This document shows, one piece after another, positions 12,646-21,332 of a DNA stretch of 21,332 nt; position 1 is the first letter of the stretch, and every line of letters begins with the position of its first letter. Location: positions 1-21,332 of the forward strand of contig APFI01000132.1 in the NCBI GenBank assembly GCA_000403945.1, in the 5' to 3' direction. The position numbers and the translations under genes were made by a program. The notes under the pieces were generated by a model. It saw nothing but the letters and a program-made list of their open reading frames with translations. It was not told the DNA's origin and did no database searches. The stretch comes from Desulfovibrio sp. Dsv1. Its GTDB lineage: Bacteria; Desulfobacterota; Desulfovibrionia; Desulfovibrionales; Desulfovibrionaceae.

Positions 12646-15531
12646 CTAAGCTCCGTTCAGGTCCAGCATCCAGCCATAGTCCGGCGCGGCGCGCAACTGA
12701 GGATTCCGCAGGCCGTGGCCGCGTACAATGTCGCCCCAGTGCTCAAGAAAACACTCTCGCGCCCGGGGCGTCAGCTTTTCCTCCTCCGTTCCGCCCGGCA
12801 GCAGCCACTGCCCCCAGGGCGAAACCAGACTGAACCGTCCCTGCTTTTCCCGCCGCAGGCCGTAGTCCGCACCGGCCAGCGGTCCCAGAGCGGGATCAAA
12901 GCCGCCGCTCTCCAGAAAATCCTTTCGCCGGACGGCCATGCAGCACCGGGAGACGGCCAGCACCCGCCGCGCCAGCAATAGCTGCCCCCAGCAGAGCGAG
13001 GGTAACAGTCCGGGCGCGGCGCCGCGCTGCAAGGGGAAAGGTATGCCCGTCACATCGGGGTACAAGCCCGCGTGCCGAAGCAGCCCGCCCTGCCAGACGC
13101 AACCGCCCACCACTGCCAGGTCGGGCCGCAGGGCCAGCGCCGCCAGCTGTTCCGGGCGGCAGTCCCCCACAGGCAGAAGATCGGCGGACAAAAACAGCAG
13201 CACGTCCCCCGTGGCGCCGCAGGCCGCCGCCCGGCAGGCTGTGGACCAGTGCGGCCCGGCGGGCGGCAGAACGCGCCCGTTCAGACGCGGCGGCCAGACC
13301 TTTGGCGAATTCGTGGGCAGGGCCGAGGGGGTCAGCGGCTGCCAAAGCATTTCCAGGCGCATCCGCCGGGCGAGTCCGCGCAGGCAGGCAGCCAAGCCCG
13401 GCGTCAGCGGTCCGGGCGCATCCGCCAGCAGGATCGCGCTGCAGCGCATATCCGGCGGCACGGCCATTTCCAGCTTGAAAACATTGTTTTTCCCCGCCGG
13501 CAGGACGGAGGCGGCCAGACCCCGGCGTTGCGCGCTCTCGGCCAGAGCCCGGCGCGTGGCCTCCAGCACATAGGGTTTGGTGGCCACGCTGGCCGTGGTG
13601 CTGTCCGCATGGATGCGCCAGTGGTAGAGAATACGCGGAATGTGGGCGATTTCGCCGGGTCTGAGCCTTTCAGTCACTCGCAGGCTCAAATCAAAATCCT
13701 GTGAGCCTTCCATGCCGGGACGCAGGCCGCCCGCCTCACGCAGCGCGGCCACGGCATAGGCTGAGAGGTGACCAGTGTAGTGCAGGTCGAAATCAAAGGC
13801 CGCCTTGAATACCGGCGTGCGCCTCACTCCGGCGGCGTCAATCTTGTCCTCGTCGCTGTACATAAAGCGCAGGCCGGGGCGTTCCGCCGCATGCCGGGCC
13901 ACTTCCAGCAAGGCGTCGGGGGCCAGCAGATCGTCATGATCCAGAAAGGCCGCCCAGGGCGCGTCCGCCATGGCCAGGGCGCTGTTGCTGGCCCGCGAGA
14001 TATGCCCCTTCCTCTCACGGATGACCAGATGGATGCGTTTGTCCCGCGCGGCATAGGAACGCAACAGTTCCGGCGTTTCCGGCCTGGTGGAGGCGTCGTC
14101 GGCCAGACAGAGTTGCCATTGGCCGTAGCTCTGGGCCAGTACGGAATCCAGAGCCGCGCGCAAAAACTCTGGTTCGGGATTCCAGACCGGCATGAGCACG
14201 GCGATTTTCGGCCAGGTCCGTTCCACGCGCAGACTTCTCGCCTCCGGATCCGCCGCCGGGAGGCTGTTTCCCCGCAATTCCAGCCAAGCGTCATACATGG
14301 AGGGCGCATTGTCCAGAGAGCAGGCATATATGCCTGCGCTGACCAGGGCGCGCAGGCCCGGCCTGAGCATTTCATGGCGGAAACGCCGGGCTTCTGTTCG
14401 CCAGGCGCGCGCCTGTTCCGTAAGTCGGGGAAGATTTTCACGCTCGCCGAAATCCTTCAGCCTTGCGGCCAGATCCGTATACCAGGCAAAAACGCGCGGC
14501 AGGCTGGACGGCAGTTCGCGGCAGAGGCTCAGAGCCTGGGCGCGCCGTTCCGGCGGCAGCAGATGCAGCAGATGCAGCAGCGTAGCGGGTTCAGGCGCAT
14601 GCCGCCAGCTCAGCCAGGCCGCGTCCGGGCTGCCTTCCTCCACTGCAAGGCTCAGGCCGCATGGTCCTTCCGCCAACCAGGGCGTCAGGCCGTATTCCAG
14701 TCCATCGTCCTGAACCTGAGAATGATAGTCCGCCCGCAGCAGGGTCGGGTTCAGACGGCCGCGCTGCAGAAGACTGTTCCAGAGACCGCATTTTTTCCAG
14801 GAATCGAAGTCGTCGCGCAGCACGGCCCGGGCTGCGGGCTCGGTGGAAAAAACGCCGTTGCGCGCCGCTGCGAGACGCAGACAGAAATCCGGAACGGTCA
14901 GTCCTTCCAACCCCGGCCTGAAACCGCCCACAGCCAGAAAATCCTCCCGCCGCACCAGCAGAGCCGCTTCATGAGCCAGCTGAAAGGCGCGCCGCCGCGC
15001 CGCCAGTAGGTGGCCGTCGGGCAGTCCTTCATATAAATAGTGCAGTTGCCCCCGGCTGTCGGCCACGCAACCCAGATGGCGGATCCGGCGCGGCCCGTTC
15101 CCGCCTTCCGGCGCAAGCAATAAAGGATTAAGTCCGGCCAGCTTGGAATCTTCCGCCAGCCTGGCCGACAGGGACGGCAGGCTGTCCGGCTCCAGCAGCG
15201 CATCCGGAGAAAGCAGCAGCAGAAAAGAACCACCCGCCTCCCCCGCCGCCCTGTTGGCCGCCGCGTACCGGTCGTCACCCGGCGCAAGAGGCAGACAGCG
15301 GAATCCGGCCAGACCTCCCGCCCGTAACAGGGCGTCGCCCAATGCACGTATCGGGACTTCCCGCTCCGGAGGGCAGCAGCAAAGCACTGTCGCATCCCCG
15401 GCTCCGGCCCGGGCCAATGCCTCAAGACAGGCGGCGGGCGACTCGCCGCCCTGACAGGTCAGCAGCACCGTCAACGCGGGCGGAACAGAGGCCGAAGAAC
15501 ACAGGGACGGCCTGGAAGGATCAATATCCAT
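12646..15531 (-). CDS. Large glycosyltransferase with three GT-A-like modules
   Basis: The ATG at 15531 gives 961 residues; a TTG ten codons upstream is less likely. The central module (about 440-690) is a full family-2 glycosyltransferase: VLMPVWNPEPEFLRAALDSV, the acidic LADDAS, FLDHDD (near 528-533) as metal-binding motif, SQDFDLSLR and LYHWRIH. The first module (about 25-250) has the same fold with LLLLSPDALLEPD and RREDFLAVGGFRPGLEG but a poorer acidic motif. The third (about 700-950) has LFLSADLLP and RRKDFLESGGFDPALGPLAGADYGLR. Such multi-module enzymes build cell-surface polysaccharide, often O-antigen; the sugar is not predictable. No signal peptide or membrane span is seen. It stands alone, with no other polysaccharide gene in the window, and shows no obvious Shine-Dalgarno. 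Confidence 0.88.
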   Translation of the reverse strand: MDIDPSRPSLCSSASVPPALTVLLTCQGGESPAACLEALARAGAGDATVLCCCPPEREVPIRALGDALLRAGGLAGFRCLPLAPGDDRYAAANRAAGEAGGSFLLLLSPDALLEPDSLPSLSARLAEDSKLAGLNPLLLAPEGGNGPRRIRHLGCVADSRGQLHYLYEGLPDGHLLAARRRAFQLAHEAALLVRREDFLAVGGFRPGLEGLTVPDFCLRLAAARNGVFSTEPAARAVLRDDFDSWKKCGLWNSLLQRGRLNPTLLRADYHSQVQDDGLEYGLTPWLAEGPCGLSLAVEEGSPDAAWLSWRHAPEPATLLHLLHLLPPERRAQALSLCRELPSSLPRVFAWYTDLAARLKDFGERENLPRLTEQARAWRTEARRFRHEMLRPGLRALVSAGIYACSLDNAPSMYDAWLELRGNSLPAADPEARSLRVERTWPKIAVLMPVWNPEPEFLRAALDSVLAQSYGQWQLCLADDASTRPETPELLRSYAARDKRIHLVIRERKGHISRASNSALAMADAPWAAFLDHDDLLAPDALLEVARHAAERPGLRFMYSDEDKIDAAGVRRTPVFKAAFDFDLHYTGHLSAYAVAALREAGGLRPGMEGSQDFDLSLRVTERLRPGEIAHIPRILYHWRIHADSTTASVATKPYVLEATRRALAESAQRRGLAASVLPAGKNNVFKLEMAVPPDMRCSAILLADAPGPLTPGLAACLRGLARRMRLEMLWQPLTPSALPTNSPKVWPPRLNGRVLPPAGPHWSTACRAAACGATGDVLLFLSADLLPVGDCRPEQLAALALRPDLAVVGGCVWQGGLLRHAGLYPDVTGIPFPLQRGAAPGLLPSLCWGQLLLARRVLAVSRCCMAVRRKDFLESGGFDPALGPLAGADYGLRREKQGRFSLVSPWGQWLLPGGTEEEKLTPRARECFLEHWGDIVRGHGLRNPQLRAAPDYGWMLDLNGA

Positions 15532-15635
15532 GCGAGCATAGTACGGCAGGGCCAGACGCAATGCAACGCACGGCCGGGCAGCAACCGCAGGCCCTCACCA
15601 TTGGAGCTTGGCAGAGCCCGGCAAGGTCTGTTAGA

Positions 15636-15662
15636 TTGACACGTTCCCCTATGTCGCACAAT
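15636..15662 (+). promoter_or_regulatory. Possible promoter for the permease operon
   Basis: A consensus TTGACA (15636-15641) precedes CACAAT (15657-15662) by 15 bases. The -35 box is perfect but the spacing is short and the -10 is poor. It lies about 50 bases before the permease start, in the divergent gap with the glycosyltransferase gene. Confidence 0.35.
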
Positions 15663-15712
15663 GCCGTCCGCCGTCGCTAAAATCACGCCGGGACGTAACA
15701 AGGGCTTGATAT

Positions 15713-16819
15713 ATGACTGTATTTCTGCCGCGCCTGCTTTACTTACTGGCTGCTCTGGCGTGGTATCTGCTGCTCTGGCCCAATCCCGTCACCATTTTCA
15801 TGGCCGCCTGCTTTTCCTGCCTGACCCTGCCCCTATACCGCCGTCTGCGCCAGAAGGTCGGCATCTGGCGGGGCCGCCTGGAACGCCACGAGCCCGACTC
15901 GCGCAAGCGGCGCTGGCTCGTCGGGCTTTCACGCCATGTGCCGCTTTGGGGCTATGTCACGGCCATCATTTCATCCCTGTTCGCGCCCATCGCCGTTCTG
16001 GCGCTGCTGGTTTCGCCGCAGGCCGCAGCCGGCCTGGCGCGGCTGCGCGAACTCCAGGCCAAAAATTTCCAGTTGCCGCCGCAATGGGTGGAACACATCC
16101 AGCAATGGCGGATGGGCCTAGCCGAATATCCGCGTATCGAAAAACTGGTTGACGACTTCCTGCACAATCTGGACACGCTTTTGGGCGACGCCATGAGCAT
16201 GCTGGTCAGCCGGGGTTTCGGCGTTCTGGGCGGCACCATGACCGCGCTCTGGACTACTTTTCTCTTTTTCACGCTCACAGTGCTTTTCACGGTTTATTCC
16301 CGGCGCATCCGCAAGGTCTTCTGCCGGATATTTCACTTGCCGCAGGCCCTTCTGCGGCGTTTCACCAGCACCATCCACCGCGCCCTGCGGGCCATCATGC
16401 TGGGCATCGTGCTGGTGGCCCTGGCCCAGGGCTTTCTCTGCGGCATCGGCTTTGCCGTGGCCGGCCTCAGCCAGCCCGCCTTCTGGGGCATGCTGGCAAC
16501 CCTGGTGGCCCCCATTCCGGTGGTGGGCGCGGCTCTGATCTGGCTGCCGCTCTGCCTTTCGCTCTGGTTCACCGGCAAAACCATGTCCGCTGTGGGCTTG
16601 GGCCTCTGGGGCATGCTTGCCGTGGCTGGCGTGGACAACGTGCTGAGGCCCCTCTTTTTGCGCCAGGGCATCAAAGCTCCCTTCTTTGTCCTGATTCTCG
16701 CCATCCTTTGCGGTCTGGCCAGCTTTGGCCCGGTGGGGCTCATCGCCGGGCCCGTTCTGATCTCCTTCGCCATGCAGGCGGTGGAAGAAGCCAACCATTT
16801 TTACAAGGCCCATGACTGA
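15713..16819 (+). CDS. AI-2E/PerM family membrane transporter
   Basis: A 368-residue protein with the usual layout of the AI-2E (YhhQ/PerM-like) family: two spans at the N-terminus, one at about residues 82-102, a soluble loop, then a C-terminal block of spans with the signature GLWGMLAVAGVDNVLRPLFL and GLASFGPVGLIAGPVL. Family members include the autoinducer-2 exporter TqsA and Na+/H+ antiporters, so the substrate cannot be named. AAGGG lies eight bases before the ATG. Its stop overlaps the carboxypeptidase start by eight bases, indicating one operon. Confidence 0.9.
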   Translation: MTVFLPRLLYLLAALAWYLLLWPNPVTIFMAACFSCLTLPLYRRLRQKVGIWRGRLERHEPDSRKRRWLVGLSRHVPLWGYVTAIISSLFAPIAVLALLVSPQAAAGLARLRELQAKNFQLPPQWVEHIQQWRMGLAEYPRIEKLVDDFLHNLDTLLGDAMSMLVSRGFGVLGGTMTALWTTFLFFTLTVLFTVYSRRIRKVFCRIFHLPQALLRRFTSTIHRALRAIMLGIVLVALAQGFLCGIGFAVAGLSQPAFWGMLATLVAPIPVVGAALIWLPLCLSLWFTGKTMSAVGLGLWGMLAVAGVDNVLRPLFLRQGIKAPFFVLILAILCGLASFGPVGLIAGPVLISFAMQAVEEANHFYKAHD

Positions 16820-17771
16820 TTCCGGCACCACACCGACCCGGAAACAACATGGACAGCCCCAGACAGGGTCGCTCTGCGCCTCTGTTGCTGTTTGCCGGCG
16901 CCGTCCACGCCGTCCGGGCCGGGTGCTCTTCACTCCGCCTCTCTGCCTGATCCTTTCCCTGATCTTCTGCATTCCATCCCTTCCGGCCCGGGCCGCGCTG
17001 CCGGTGCGCGCGGCCATGCTGGTCAATCTGGACACAGGCCGCATCCTTTATGAGCAAAACGCCGACGCGACCGTCCCTCCGGCCTCGCTGACAAAACTTA
17101 TGAGTATGTTTCTGACCATGGACGCTGTCAAGGCAAAAAGCGTTTCCCTCAATGAAAAGGTCAGGGTCAGCCGCCAGGCCGCCGCCACAGGCGGTTCGTC
17201 CATGCATCTATGCGCCGGCGAACGCGTGCCGCTGGCGCGCCTGCTCGCCGGCATGGCTGTGGCTTCGGGCAACGATGCGGCCATGGCCGTGGCCCAACGC
17301 GTCAGCGGCGGCAATATCTGCAATTTCGTATGCCGGATGAACAGCAAGGCCCGCGCCCTGGGCATGCGCCGCACGGTATTTAAAAATCCCACCGGCCTGC
17401 CCGCCGCCGGGCAGAAAACCACGGCCCGCGACATGATGGCGCTGAGCCGCGCCTATCTCAGGGCGCACCCCGGCGCCATGCGTTTCCACAGCATGCGTTT
17501 CTTTCTGCACAAAGGCCGCGCCATGTGCAACACCAACGCACTGCTGGACGGCGTGGCCGGGGTCAACGGCCTGAAAACCGGATGGACCGCAGCCTCAGGC
17601 TACAATATCGTGGTTACGGCCCAACGCGGCAAAAACCGTCTGCTGGCCGTGGTTCTGGGCGGCAACACCAAAGACATGCGCGACGCCTCGGCCCGCCGCC
17701 TGATTGAAGCCGGCTTCCGCCACCCAGCCTCTCCCAAACAGGTCCGGCACGCGCTGGGGCAGCGGCGCTGA
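16812..17771 (+). CDS. D-alanyl-D-alanine carboxypeptidase (PBP5-like, S11)
   Basis: A 319-residue serine DD-peptidase with all three active-site motifs: SLTK (Ser92, Lys95), SGN (152-154) and KTG (255-257). An unusually long, basic N-terminus (about 37 residues) precedes the signal sequence LCLILSLIFCIPSLPARA, so export to the periplasm is expected with cleavage after the ARA. A later start codon is possible but none has a better ribosome site. It trims terminal D-Ala from peptidoglycan pentapeptides. The C-terminal PBP5 beta-domain and membrane-anchoring helix are missing, as in short PBP5/PBP7-like enzymes, so it may be soluble in the periplasm. It overlaps the upstream permease gene. Confidence 0.92.
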   Translation: MTDSGTTPTRKQHGQPQTGSLCASVAVCRRRPRRPGRVLFTPPLCLILSLIFCIPSLPARAALPVRAAMLVNLDTGRILYEQNADATVPPASLTKLMSMFLTMDAVKAKSVSLNEKVRVSRQAAATGGSSMHLCAGERVPLARLLAGMAVASGNDAAMAVAQRVSGGNICNFVCRMNSKARALGMRRTVFKNPTGLPAAGQKTTARDMMALSRAYLRAHPGAMRFHSMRFFLHKGRAMCNTNALLDGVAGVNGLKTGWTAASGYNIVVTAQRGKNRLLAVVLGGNTKDMRDASARRLIEAGFRHPASPKQVRHALGQRR

Positions 17772-17789
17772 ATCCGCCCCGGGAAGCGC

Positions 17790-17829
17790 CCGCTGCGGCA
17801 ACCCCGTCTTGACCTCCCGACCGCAGCGG
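17790..17829 (+). repeat. 9-bp inverted repeat across the tatA -35 region
   Basis: CCGCTGCGG (17790-17798) and CCGCAGCGG (17821-17829) are perfect reverse complements 22 bases apart. The right arm lies in the promoter spacer and the -35 box lies between the arms. It may be an operator or the stem of a weak terminator after the carboxypeptidase gene. Confidence 0.4.
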
Positions 17830-17837
17830 CTTATGCT
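17809..17837 (+). promoter_or_regulatory. Sigma70-type promoter of tatA
   Basis: TTGACC (17809-17814) and TATGCT (17832-17837) are 17 bases apart, 50 bases before the tatA start. It gives tatA and the ACT gene a transcript independent of the upstream permease-carboxypeptidase pair. Confidence 0.68.
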
Positions 17838-17886
17838 GTACCGGCAGCTTGACTTTACAGCCCAACATCCAACGGAGGCTTGCCGC

Positions 17887-18096
17887 ATGTTCGGCATTGG
17901 CACGCAGGAACTCTTACTCATTCTGGTAGTTGTGCTGCTTCTTTTCGGCGCAAAAAAGCTGCCGGAAATAGGCGGCGGACTCGGCCGGGCTATCCGCAAT
18001 TTCCGCCACGCTTCATCTGAACCCGATGAAATTGACATCACCCCCAGGGGCAAAAAAGATCCGCCCTCTTCGGGTGCTGATTCCCACAAGGCCTGA
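17887..18096 (+). CDS. tatA: TatA/E family twin-arginine translocase subunit
   Basis: A 69-residue protein with standard TatA architecture: a short periplasmic start, one membrane helix (about 6-20, LLLILVVVLLLF), the F-G hinge (Phe20-Gly21), an amphipathic helix KKLPEIGGGLGRAIRNFRHA and a charged, flexible tail. GGAGG eight bases before the ATG fixes the start; the frame is open upstream but without homology. TatA oligomers form the pathway that carries folded proteins, such as periplasmic hydrogenases and formate dehydrogenases, across the inner membrane. No tatB or tatC lies beside it, so those are elsewhere. Followed after 32 bases by the ACT gene. Confidence 0.93.
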   Translation: MFGIGTQELLLILVVVLLLFGAKKLPEIGGGLGRAIRNFRHASSEPDEIDITPRGKKDPPSSGADSHKA

Positions 18097-18128
18097 GCGT
18101 CATAAAACGGCTGATAAAGGATTTCCGT

Positions 18129-18560
18129 ATGAAAGCAGAGCAATTATCCGTTTTTCTGGAAAACCGGGCTGGCCGTCTGGCTGAAGTAACCCATGCCCTG
18201 GCTGAGGCGGGCATCAATATCCGTGCGCTTTCCCTGGCCGACACGTCGGACTTCGGCATTTTACGCATGATCGTCTGCGATCATGAAAAAGCCAAAACCG
18301 TGCTCAAGGAAAAGGGCTTTACCCTAGGACGCACCAGCGTGGTGGCTGTGGAAGTGGCCGACACGCCGGGCGGCCTTGACGCCGTTTTGCAACTTGTTTC
18401 GCGTAACGGCATCAATGTGGAATACATGTACGCCTTTGTGCAGCGCGACCAGGAAAGCGCGGTAATGATTTTCCGTTTCGACAAGGTAGATCAGGCCGTG
18501 GACGTGCTTAAAAACAACGGCTTCACCATCATCCCGGCGGATCGGCTCTGCGCCCATTAG
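18129..18560 (+). CDS. Tandem ACT-domain amino-acid-binding protein
   Basis: A 143-residue protein made of two ACT domains. The first (about 1-68) opens LSVFLENRAGRLAEVTHALAEAGINIRALS and the second (about 70-140) has VEVADTPGGLDAVLQLVSRNGINVEYMYAF. ACT domains bind amino acids and regulate partners; stand-alone pairs like this often lie beside phenylacetate-CoA-ligase-type genes, but none is in the window. AAAGGA lies seven bases before the ATG. It is probably co-transcribed with tatA and ends before the terminator at 18678. Confidence 0.9.
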   Translation: MKAEQLSVFLENRAGRLAEVTHALAEAGINIRALSLADTSDFGILRMIVCDHEKAKTVLKEKGFTLGRTSVVAVEVADTPGGLDAVLQLVSRNGINVEYMYAFVQRDQESAVMIFRFDKVDQAVDVLKNNGFTIIPADRLCAH

Positions 18561-18677
18561 AGCGGGTTACGTGTAAAATTGCGCCGTTTCAAAACGTCGT
18601 CGCCTGTCGGAGTTTTCGCCATAAGCGGGCGGATTCGCTTCGACGGAAGATGCCGGAAAGCCGATCCCGGCAGCCAG

Positions 18678-18701
18678 AGAGCCCTTTTGCGGGGCTCTTT
18701 T
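18678..18701 (+). terminator. Intrinsic terminator of the tatA-ACT unit
   Basis: AGAGCCC (18678-18684) and GGGCTCT (18692-18698) form a 7-bp stem with a 7-base loop, extended by G-U and A-U pairs, and followed by TTTCT. It lies about 120 bases after the ACT gene, and in front of the groES promoter region. Confidence 0.75.
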
Positions 18702-18772
18702 CTATGCGCCCGGCACGGTCGGTCGCAGCGAATCCAAACTTGGCTATCACATAATATGCTGAAATAAAATAA

Positions 18773-18792
18773 TTTTCTATTTTTATAGAAAA
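18773..18792. repeat. AT-only inverted repeat ahead of groES
   Basis: TTTTCTAT and ATAGAAAA are perfect reverse complements around TTTT, inside the AT-rich tract. Possible regulator site or bent DNA; it does not match CIRCE. Confidence 0.5.
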
Positions 18793-18980
18793 AAAATTAA
18801 AAAAATTTGCTTCAGCCCCTTTTCAAGCCGCGAGAGTGACTTATCTCTATGCCCGTGCGGGGCAGCAACGGCAATGCCCGCTGCGGCCCGTCACGCGCAA
18901 GATTTCCGGCGCGTCCGTCGGTTCGGCCGCCGTCTGTGCCCGCAAGGGCAATAAAAAACTTTCCGGGAGGATTTGACATC

Positions 18981-19268
18981 ATGAAGCTGAAACCCCTTAA
19001 CGACCGTGTGCTGGTCAAGCGTCTTGAATCCGAAGAAAAGACCGCCGGTGGTCTGTACATCCCTGACACGGCCAAGGAAAAGCCCTCCAAGGGCGAGGTT
19101 GTGTCTGTGGGTCCCGGCAAGATCGCGGAAAACGGTTCCCGTGTCGCCATGGCTGTGAAGAAGGGCGATGAAGTGCTCTTCAACAAGTATGCCGGTACGG
19201 AAATCAAGCTGGACGGCGTCGATCACCTTGTGATGCGCGAAGAAGACATTCTCGCCATCATCGACTAA
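18981..19268 (+). CDS. groES: Co-chaperonin GroES
   Basis: A 95-residue GroES of normal length. KLKPLNDRVLVKRLESEEKT opens the beta-barrel, the mobile loop (about 16-33) holds the GGLYIP hydrophobic tripeptide that contacts GroEL, and the family ending VDHLVMREEDILAIID is complete. GGGAGG lies ten bases before the ATG; the frame is open upstream but without homology. The heptamer caps GroEL during ATP-driven folding. groEL follows after 42 bases, as in nearly all bacteria. Confidence 0.97.
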   Translation: MKLKPLNDRVLVKRLESEEKTAGGLYIPDTAKEKPSKGEVVSVGPGKIAENGSRVAMAVKKGDEVLFNKYAGTEIKLDGVDHLVMREEDILAIID

Positions 19269-19310
19269 TCCCGATCTCTGCCGCATCATCACTCAGGAGG
19301 AAATTAGAAA

Positions 19311-20957
<1,647 letters not shown>

Positions 20958-20975
20958 AGGCCGTTCCCTGTTAAC

Positions 20976-21008
20976 GACGGCTCCCGCCCTCCTGCGGCGG
21001 GAGCCGTC
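20976..21008 (+). terminator. Hairpin after groEL
   Basis: GACGGCTCCCGCC (20976-20988) and GGCGGGAGCCGTC (20996-21008) form a perfect 13-bp stem with a 7-base loop, 18 bases after the groEL stop. No T-run follows (TGCGTCTTGG), so it may work as an mRNA-stabilising end or need help to terminate. Confidence 0.7.
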
Positions 21009-21332
21009 TGCGTCTTGGCTGGCCTCGCGCCAATTGTTCAAAGGGGTTACGGATATCAGCCATCCTACCGAAAAAATATTATATGTTTCCCGTTCGTTGA
21101 AGAATGTGCACATGTTCCGCCGCATGCCCTCTCTTTGCGACGGTTCACGGTGTTTCCGGCCTTGCCCGCAAGGGGGGGCATTCGCCGGACCATTTTCTCC
21201 CGACCCCCGGCCGTCAGTCCGGTATTCTTGTGGCTGTTCACTTCTCTTCCGGTAGTCGGGTCGTTGTTGCCTAGACGTCATTTCATGATTCCCTGATGAC
21301 TCTTCCGAGTAAAATCATGGAAAATGCCAAAT
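21009..21332. other. Window-edge region after groEL
   Basis: These 324 bases carry no gene I can support; the open frames in it have no recognisable content. There is an AT patch at 21071-21085, with a TATAAT on the minus strand that lacks a -35 box, and a long imperfect hairpin at 21279-21326. It could be the upstream or downstream flank of a gene beyond the window. Confidence 0.5.
21279..21326. repeat. Long imperfect hairpin near the window end
   Basis: CATTT and CATGATT (21279-21290) pair with AATCATG and AAATG (21313-21326), and inside that ACTC (21299-21302) pairs with GAGT (21307-21310) around TTCC. The stacked stems suggest a structured RNA end or a protein site. Its owner is probably outside the window. 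Confidence 0.4.

Larger units (their letters stand above)
18561..18980 (+). other. Regulatory region upstream of groES
   Basis: This gap of 420 bases has no supported gene. It begins with small stems (AAGCG/CGCTT near 18623-18640, TGCCGG/CCGGCA at 18651-18672) and the terminator of the tatA-ACT unit. From about 18730 to 18812 it becomes extremely AT-rich, with an 8-bp inverted repeat and a weak promoter candidate (TTGGCT 18740-18745, TAAAAT 18765-18770, 19-base spacer). I see no CIRCE element and no clear sigma32 promoter. The rest (18815-18960) is featureless to me. Confidence 0.55.

Noticed and set aside
13768..15009. A 413-codon plus-strand open frame inside the glycosyltransferase gene
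   Set aside because: Shadow of the glycosyltransferase codons; the minus-strand frame has unambiguous GT-A motifs.
16118..17044. Minus-strand open frame across the permease and carboxypeptidase genes
   Set aside because: It spans two real, overlapping genes on the other strand and has a Gly/His/Gln-rich translation typical of antisense frames.
18815..18980. CIRCE or sigma32 promoter near groES
   Set aside because: I looked for TTAGCACTC/GAGTGCTAA and for CTTGAA with CCCCAT boxes and found only partial matches such as GAGAGTGAC.
21078..21083. Perfect TATAAT on the minus strand as a promoter toward groEL
   Set aside because: No -35 box at any acceptable distance; the match falls in a short AT patch and is probably chance.
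21015..21296. Open frames after groEL as a small gene
   Set aside because: No ribosome site, no recognisable composition, and several competing frames of similar size.

Overview
The window looks like a chromosomal segment of a Desulfovibrio-like sulfate reducer (Desulfovibrionales). The sequence is GC-rich with strong third-position GC bias. The gene content fits: a HesB/IscA-type selenoprotein, a YedE selenium-transport operon, mfd followed by yjbR and a SurA-like gene, an ACT-ACT protein, and groESL. No rRNA, tRNA, CRISPR array, insertion sequence, integrase or phage gene was seen. This is core chromosome rather than a mobile island.

Layout. (1) Positions 111-5106, minus strand: mfd (transcription-repair coupling factor), a YjbR/MmcQ-family protein and a SurA-N lipoprotein chaperone form one operon. 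(2) Positions 5440-6302, minus strand: two tandem HesB/IscA-like genes. The upstream copy is interrupted by an in-frame TGA that sits opposite the first conserved cysteine of its neighbour. It is followed by a SECIS-like hairpin, so I read it as a selenocysteine protein of 107 residues that ordinary gene calling breaks. It has a near-consensus sigma70 promoter. (3) Positions 6435-6968, plus strand: pyrR. (4) Positions 7244-10141, plus strand: a selenium operon of yedE-type transporter, a TusA/YedF-like CPxP protein, a DUF3343 (Se/S carrier-like) protein and an NAD(P)H-hydrate-dehydratase-like kinase-fold protein, with overlapping ends and one strong intercistronic hairpin. (5) Positions 10119-11714, minus strand: an MprF/UPF0104 membrane protein without a synthase domain. 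(6) Positions 11850-12524, plus strand: greA with its own promoter and a terminator-like hairpin plus eight Ts inside its leader, an arrangement resembling the attenuated greA leader of E. coli. (7) Positions 12646-15531, minus strand: a very large glycosyltransferase with three GT-A-like modules. (8) Positions 15713-18560, plus strand: AI-2E/PerM-family permease, a PBP5-like D,D-carboxypeptidase, tatA with its own promoter, and a double-ACT protein, ended by an intrinsic terminator. (9) Positions 18981-20957, plus strand: groES-groEL behind an unusually AT-rich 420-bp upstream region, followed by a 13-bp hairpin.

How it fits together. The most coherent theme is selenium. The HesB-like selenoprotein with its cysteine twin lies under 1 kb from a four-gene operon tied by comparative genomics to selenium uptake and handling. 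The machinery for selenocysteine insertion (selA, selB, selC, selD) is not in this window. The remaining genes are housekeeping: repair coupled to transcription, transcript cleavage, envelope biogenesis, protein export and chaperonin.
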